From contig JBIIKZ010000005.1 in NCBI GenBank assembly GCA_044232905.1, forward strand, positions 4,383 to 68,382: a stretch of 64,000 bases of DNA. Direction: 5' to 3'. The notes below the pieces were generated by a model that had not been told where the DNA came from, made no database searches, and saw only the letters and a program-made list of their open reading frames with translations. Position numbers and translations under genes: made by a program. How positions within the stretch are numbered: position 1 is the stretch's first letter; each line of letters opens with the position of its first letter. Positions 61,261 to 64,000 of this stretch are shown here, in pieces. This DNA comes from CANHVK01 sp044232905 (lineage in GTDB: Bacteria > Bacteroidota > Bacteroidia > Flavobacteriales_D > Crocinitomicaceae).

Positions 61261-61293
61261 CTTATTCTACGAGAAAAACACAAAAAAGTTCCT

Positions 61294-62001
61294 TTAGCGA
61301 ATAGGAATTCTATCGTGAAATTCTTCTGTTAATTTTAAATATTCTAAAGTATAGGTCCCATCCAAATTACGAATAGTGAAATCTCGATGAATTAAAACCT
61401 TTGATGTTTTGGACAAGCTTATTATAATCCGTTTACAAACGAAAGGTTTAGCATACAAATCGATTCTTTGATCTAAAAATAAATGAAATGTATTTGCCAT
61501 ATCAATCCATTCTTTTAATGAAATCGCAGGTAGTATCATCCAACATTTCCCGCCATAATTTAACAGTTGAGAAATTTTATTAAACCATTCCTCCAAAGTT
61601 GCTTTATCTATATGTTTTGCTATAATATCTTTCGGGTCTTCAGGTAATAATCCATTTTCAAAATAAGGTGGATTGGTTACAATAACATCATATTTTTCAC
61701 TTGCTTGAAACAATAAAAAATCTTGATTTTGAACGATTATATTGTCACAATAGGGAGATTTAGCGACATTTTGTTTAGCTTCCAGTGCTGTTTCAACGTG
61801 TATTTCCAATGCGACAATTTCTACATTTGGATTTTTTTGAGCTAACATCAGACTAATTACACCTGTTCCAGTCCCTATTTCCAAAACTTTATTTGCTTTT
61901 GAAATATTAGTAAAAACGCCTAATAGCATTGCATCTGTTCCTACTTTAACAGCGGTAACTTCTTGTTTAATCGTAAAATATTTGAATTTAAATGTAGACA
62001 T
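61294..62001 (-). CDS. tRNA1(Val) adenine-N6 methyltransferase-like enzyme (TrmN6/YfiC family)
   Basis: A 235-residue SAM-dependent N6-adenine methyltransferase. VLEIGTGTGVISLML at 39-53 binds SAM; the catalytic box NPPYFENG begins at 110 after YDVIVT. N-terminal FKYFTIKQEVTAVKVGTDAMLLG is typical of TrmN6, where it binds tRNA. The target would be A37 of tRNA-Val. It is on the same strand as rimM, 5 bases downstream, so it is part of the rpsP-rimM operon. Confidence 0.87.
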   Translation of the reverse strand: MSTFKFKYFTIKQEVTAVKVGTDAMLLGVFTNISKANKVLEIGTGTGVISLMLAQKNPNVEIVALEIHVETALEAKQNVAKSPYCDNIIVQNQDFLLFQASEKYDVIVTNPPYFENGLLPEDPKDIIAKHIDKATLEEWFNKISQLLNYGGKCWMILPAISLKEWIDMANTFHLFLDQRIDLYAKPFVCKRIIISLSKTSKVLIHRDFTIRNLDGTYTLEYLKLTEEFHDRIPIR

Positions 62002-62006
62002 TGGAA

Positions 62007-62534
62007 TTAATCCAAGTATATCGAAATAAGTCCTTCAGGCGCTTTAACTCTTAATACTTTTGCTTGACGATCTACTGCTTGAATTAAACCTTTCACAAAA
62101 GGTATAAGAACTTCTTTCCCGTTTGCATCCACTTGTATCAAAGGATTTACTGGTAAATCAATAATTTGTATCAATGTACCTACCCTACCAAAAGCGTCAT
62201 CTACTACTTCGAAACCAACGACTTCGTGATCATAGAATTGCGTACCTGTTAATTCAGGAAGTTCTGTTAAAGGCAGGTATAAATTTTTTCGTAGTAAAGG
62301 TAGTGCATCGTTTTCTGAATCCACTCCTTCGAATTTCACAGCAGCGAAACCTCTTGGTTTTAATTGGAAAGATTTGATAAAAAAAGGTGTTAAATAACCA
62401 TTAATATCAATAAATACTTTGTTTAAAGACGAGTATTCACTTGGATCCGTAACGTCTAAAAAAAACGAAACTTCACCTTTAAATCCGTGAAGTTTCGCAA
62501 TATAACCTAAATGATAGCAATCTGCTTTTTGCAT
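62007..62534 (-). CDS. rimM: Ribosome maturation factor RimM
   Basis: A 175-residue factor for assembly of the 30S head. The N-terminal RimM domain opens CYHLGYIAKLHGFKGEVSFFLDV and the PRC domain spans the second half (EVVGFEVVDDAFGRVGTLIQI, KEVLIPFVKGLIQAVD). It follows rpsP by 12 bases in the conserved ribosomal order, with TrmN6 replacing trmD downstream here. Confidence 0.93.
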   Translation of the reverse strand: MQKADCYHLGYIAKLHGFKGEVSFFLDVTDPSEYSSLNKVFIDINGYLTPFFIKSFQLKPRGFAAVKFEGVDSENDALPLLRKNLYLPLTELPELTGTQFYDHEVVGFEVVDDAFGRVGTLIQIIDLPVNPLIQVDANGKEVLIPFVKGLIQAVDRQAKVLRVKAPEGLISIYLD

Positions 62535-62546
62535 TTAGAAATAGAA

Positions 62547-63098
62547 TTATTCTGCTGAAGTCTCTTCTGTAGCTCCTTCTTCCGATGCAGTTTCTTCGAC
62601 AGCTTCTTCAGCTACCTCCTCCGCTACTTCTTCAACAGCTGGTGTGTTTTTTGCTTCAATTGCTTTTGCTTTTGCTTCTTTAGCAGCTTGTTCAGCTTTG
62701 AATGCATCCGCTTTTGCTTTTTCAGCAGAAGAAGATAAGCCTGTTACTTTAGCAGTAATTTTAGCATCTTTTTCAGCTACCCAAGCAGCAAATTTAGTTT
62801 CTACATCCGCTTCCGTTAATGCGCCTTTTTTAACTCCATTTAATAAGTGGTTTTTGTATAAAACACCTTTGTAGGATAAAATTGCACGAGCAGTCTCTGT
62901 TAATTCAGCACCTGTACGTAACCAAGTTAATGCACTATCAAAATTAATTTCGATTGTTGCTGGATTTGTATTAGGATTATAAGTACCTAATTTTTCGATG
63001 AATTTACCATCTCTTTTTGCACGTGAGTCAGCTACTACTAAATGAAAAAATGCTTTTGATTTTTTCCCGTGTCTTTGCAAACGAATTCTTGTTGCCAT
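62547..63098 (-). CDS. rpsP: 30S ribosomal protein S16 with a long C-terminal extension
   Basis: The first 80 residues are the S16 fold (MATRIRLQRHGKKSKAFFHLV, DSRAKRDGKFIEKLGTYNP). The protein then continues to 183 residues with an Ala/Glu/Lys-rich, low-complexity tail (AKADAFKAEQAAKEAKAKAI; EEVAEEVAEEAVEETASEE). Long S16 tails occur across Bacteroidota and have no known role. It leads the rpsP-rimM-trmN6 operon and is preceded by a leader with two hairpins. Confidence 0.95.
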   Translation of the reverse strand: MATRIRLQRHGKKSKAFFHLVVADSRAKRDGKFIEKLGTYNPNTNPATIEINFDSALTWLRTGAELTETARAILSYKGVLYKNHLLNGVKKGALTEADVETKFAAWVAEKDAKITAKVTGLSSSAEKAKADAFKAEQAAKEAKAKAIEAKNTPAVEEVAEEVAEEAVEETASEEGATEETSAE

Positions 63099-63117
63099 TT
63101 TTTTTGTTTTATTTGTT

Positions 63118-63161
63118 GAGGTGCGAAACCTCGGTTAATAGTAAGTGAGGTACGAAACCTC
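63118..63161 (-). promoter_or_regulatory. Two tandem 15-base hairpins in the rpsP leader
   Basis: GAGGT-GCGAA-ACCTC (63118-63132) and GAGGT-ACGAA-ACCTC (63147-63161) are near-identical stem-loops separated by 14 bases. As RNA each stem GAGGU/ACCUC closes a UUCG-containing loop. Both lie between the promoter and the rpsP ATG, so both are in the leader. Autoregulation by S16 or a translation switch are possible roles. Confidence 0.6.
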
Positions 63162-63177
63162 TATTTATAATTGTTTG

Positions 63178-63185
63178 CAAATTTA
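63178..63185 (-). promoter_or_regulatory. -7 promoter element (TAAATTTG) of the rpsP operon
   Basis: An exact TAnnTTTG on the minus strand; the implied start near 63171 gives a leader of about 72 bases that includes both hairpins. Confidence 0.5.
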
Positions 63186-63278
63186 CGTTAATATTATTGA
63201 GTTTACAAATTATTCATTTGAAAAATTGAAAATGTGTAAATTTGAAAATTCATAATTCATAACGTATAATTTCAAAAG

Positions 63279-63743
63279 ATGTTTACCAAAGAAGAACTAA
63301 AAAACTACAACATACAATTTTGGGCTGATTTCAAACAACGTATGGGACAACATCGAGGAGCTTCCGGTAAAAAAGTAAATTGGCTGCAATACCGAACCAA
63401 TTTACAAAATGTATATGTTCGACTTGAAACTATTAACAAGGAATGTAAATTCTGTTTCGACATACAATTCAAAGATGATTCCATTCGGGAAATTGTATGG
63501 GAACAAATGGGAGAATTGAAAAAATTACTTAGCACTGAAATGGGTAGCGAAGGAAATTGGATAGAAGATTATGCTTCTCAAACCGTTAAATCCATGTGTC
63601 GCATAGAATGGACTTTGGAAAAAACAAACTATCTGACCGCAACAAACAAAGAAAAAATTTACGATTTTTTTGAAGAAAAACTTTTAGGTTTCGATCGCTT
63701 TTATGATACCTATGGTGAAATATTATACCACCTAGTAAAATAG
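63279..63743 (+). CDS. DUF4268 protein
   Basis: A 154-residue soluble protein matching the DUF4268 pattern: FWADFKQRMGQHRGASGKKVNWLQYRT near residues 14-40, then VYVRLETINKECKFCFDIQF and EIVWEQMGELKKLL. The end FFEEKLLGFDRFYDTYGEIL is also typical. In some genomes this domain occurs at the C-terminus of restriction-related proteins, but the stand-alone form has no known function. It converges on the partial gene at the window edge, with only two bases between stops. Confidence 0.85.
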   Translation: MFTKEELKNYNIQFWADFKQRMGQHRGASGKKVNWLQYRTNLQNVYVRLETINKECKFCFDIQFKDDSIREIVWEQMGELKKLLSTEMGSEGNWIEDYASQTVKSMCRIEWTLEKTNYLTATNKEKIYDFFEEKLLGFDRFYDTYGEILYHLVK

Positions 63744-63745
63744 TC

Positions 63746-64000
63746 TTATGGCTCTGTAATTGGAACTAAATGCATCACATATTTAAAACTAGTTCCTTTT
63801 ATTGGTGTCAACTCAATATTATCCTCTGATAATTTAGTGATTTTAAATTTCCACACTTTTCCTTTACCAGTAAGAATTAAAAGCTTCTTATCTATCACCT
63901 TATAATCTACCACATCTCCTTTTTCATCCCCAAAAGTATTTAGTTTTTGAACGGAACACCTACCGGAAACATAAAAAGTAATGATGTCTTTTTTATTCCG
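63746..64000 (-). CDS. C-terminal part of an unidentified protein (runs off the window)
   Basis: A minus-strand frame is open from base 64000 to a TAA at 63746-63748, giving 84 residues. Visible strands are DIITFYVSGRCSVQKLNTFGD and KVIDKKLLILTGKGKVWKFK, then ITKLSEDNIELTPIKG. This alternating, beta-rich pattern is reminiscent of lipocalin-like domain proteins of Bacteroidota, but the match is weak. The start and N-terminus lie outside the window. Confidence 0.6.
   Translation of the reverse strand, partial: RNKKDIITFYVSGRCSVQKLNTFGDEKGDVVDYKVIDKKLLILTGKGKVWKFKITKLSEDNIELTPIKGTSFKYVMHLVPITEP

Noticed and set aside
1..64000. tRNA or rRNA genes
   Set aside because: I looked through the intergenic gaps for T-loop-like words and clover-leaf arms and found none convincing; a covariance search would settle it.

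Overview
The window is a 64 kb piece of an AT-rich bacterial chromosome, with gene content and signals of the phylum Bacteroidota, most likely order Flavobacteriales. The evidence is a short primary sigma factor of the Bacteroidota type (about 288 residues), repeated promoter-like elements of the form TAnnTTTG close upstream of starts, and lineage-typical families (DUF4249, DUF4293 and DUF6428-like proteins, a possible type IX secretion tail, a TonB receptor with carboxypeptidase-like N-terminus, a long-form QueA and a GH13 enzyme). Family-level placement is a guess. No tRNA, rRNA, CRISPR array, transposase or prophage was seen. The window looks like core genome with a few accessory cassettes.

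Layout. 0.2-16.5 kb: edge of an M61 peptidase, lpdA, a secreted endonuclease I, a DPP4-like S9 peptidase, citrate synthase, a THUMP rRNA methyltransferase, a patatin/beta-barrel protein, a VOC-DUF4249-priA operon and the primary sigma factor, several pairs separated by shared bidirectional terminators. 16.7-21.6 kb: an MHS-type MFS transporter bracketed by a 39-bp direct repeat, a small two-helix membrane protein, DUF1801, an extended RluA-like pseudouridine synthase and queD. 21.7-26.9 kb: an autoregulated TetR-ABC-HlyD-TolC exporter operon whose ATPase domain is degenerate. 27.0-31.2 kb: an arsenic cassette (arsR, a cysteine-tailed DUF6428-like protein, arsC, arsO, a predicted outer-membrane barrel, a NIP-like aquaporin) with no ArsB or Acr3 pump. 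31.5-42.9 kb: glyA; a plus-strand operon (pRiA4b ORF-3-like protein, methyltransferase, LMW phosphatase, RsmI-like enzyme, dicarboxylate symporter); two orphan small proteins; queA; a GH13 glucosidase; an alpha/beta hydrolase and a GT87-like membrane glycosyltransferase. 42.9-54.1 kb: fused IcmF mutase, DUF1653, a TSUP exporter, a TonB receptor behind a TPP riboswitch, a PnuC-like transporter with a NadR-like kinase, an Uup-type ABC-F protein and DUF4293. 54.3-64 kb: a SUMF1 protein, cca, an FKBP lipoprotein, serC-serA, a repeat lipoprotein, a TrmN6-like enzyme, rimM-rpsP behind a leader with two hairpins, DUF4268 and a partial gene.

Working together: lpdA and gltA serve central carbon metabolism; serC, serA and glyA form the serine-glycine branch; queD and queA belong to queuosine biosynthesis; the TPP riboswitch, TonB receptor and possibly PnuC plus kinase form a vitamin-uptake locus; the ars genes form one cassette. 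The intergenic DNA is rich in degenerate dispersed repeats. The most interesting regions are the aquaporin-based ars cassette, the degenerate ABC exporter, the riboswitch locus and the rpsP leader.
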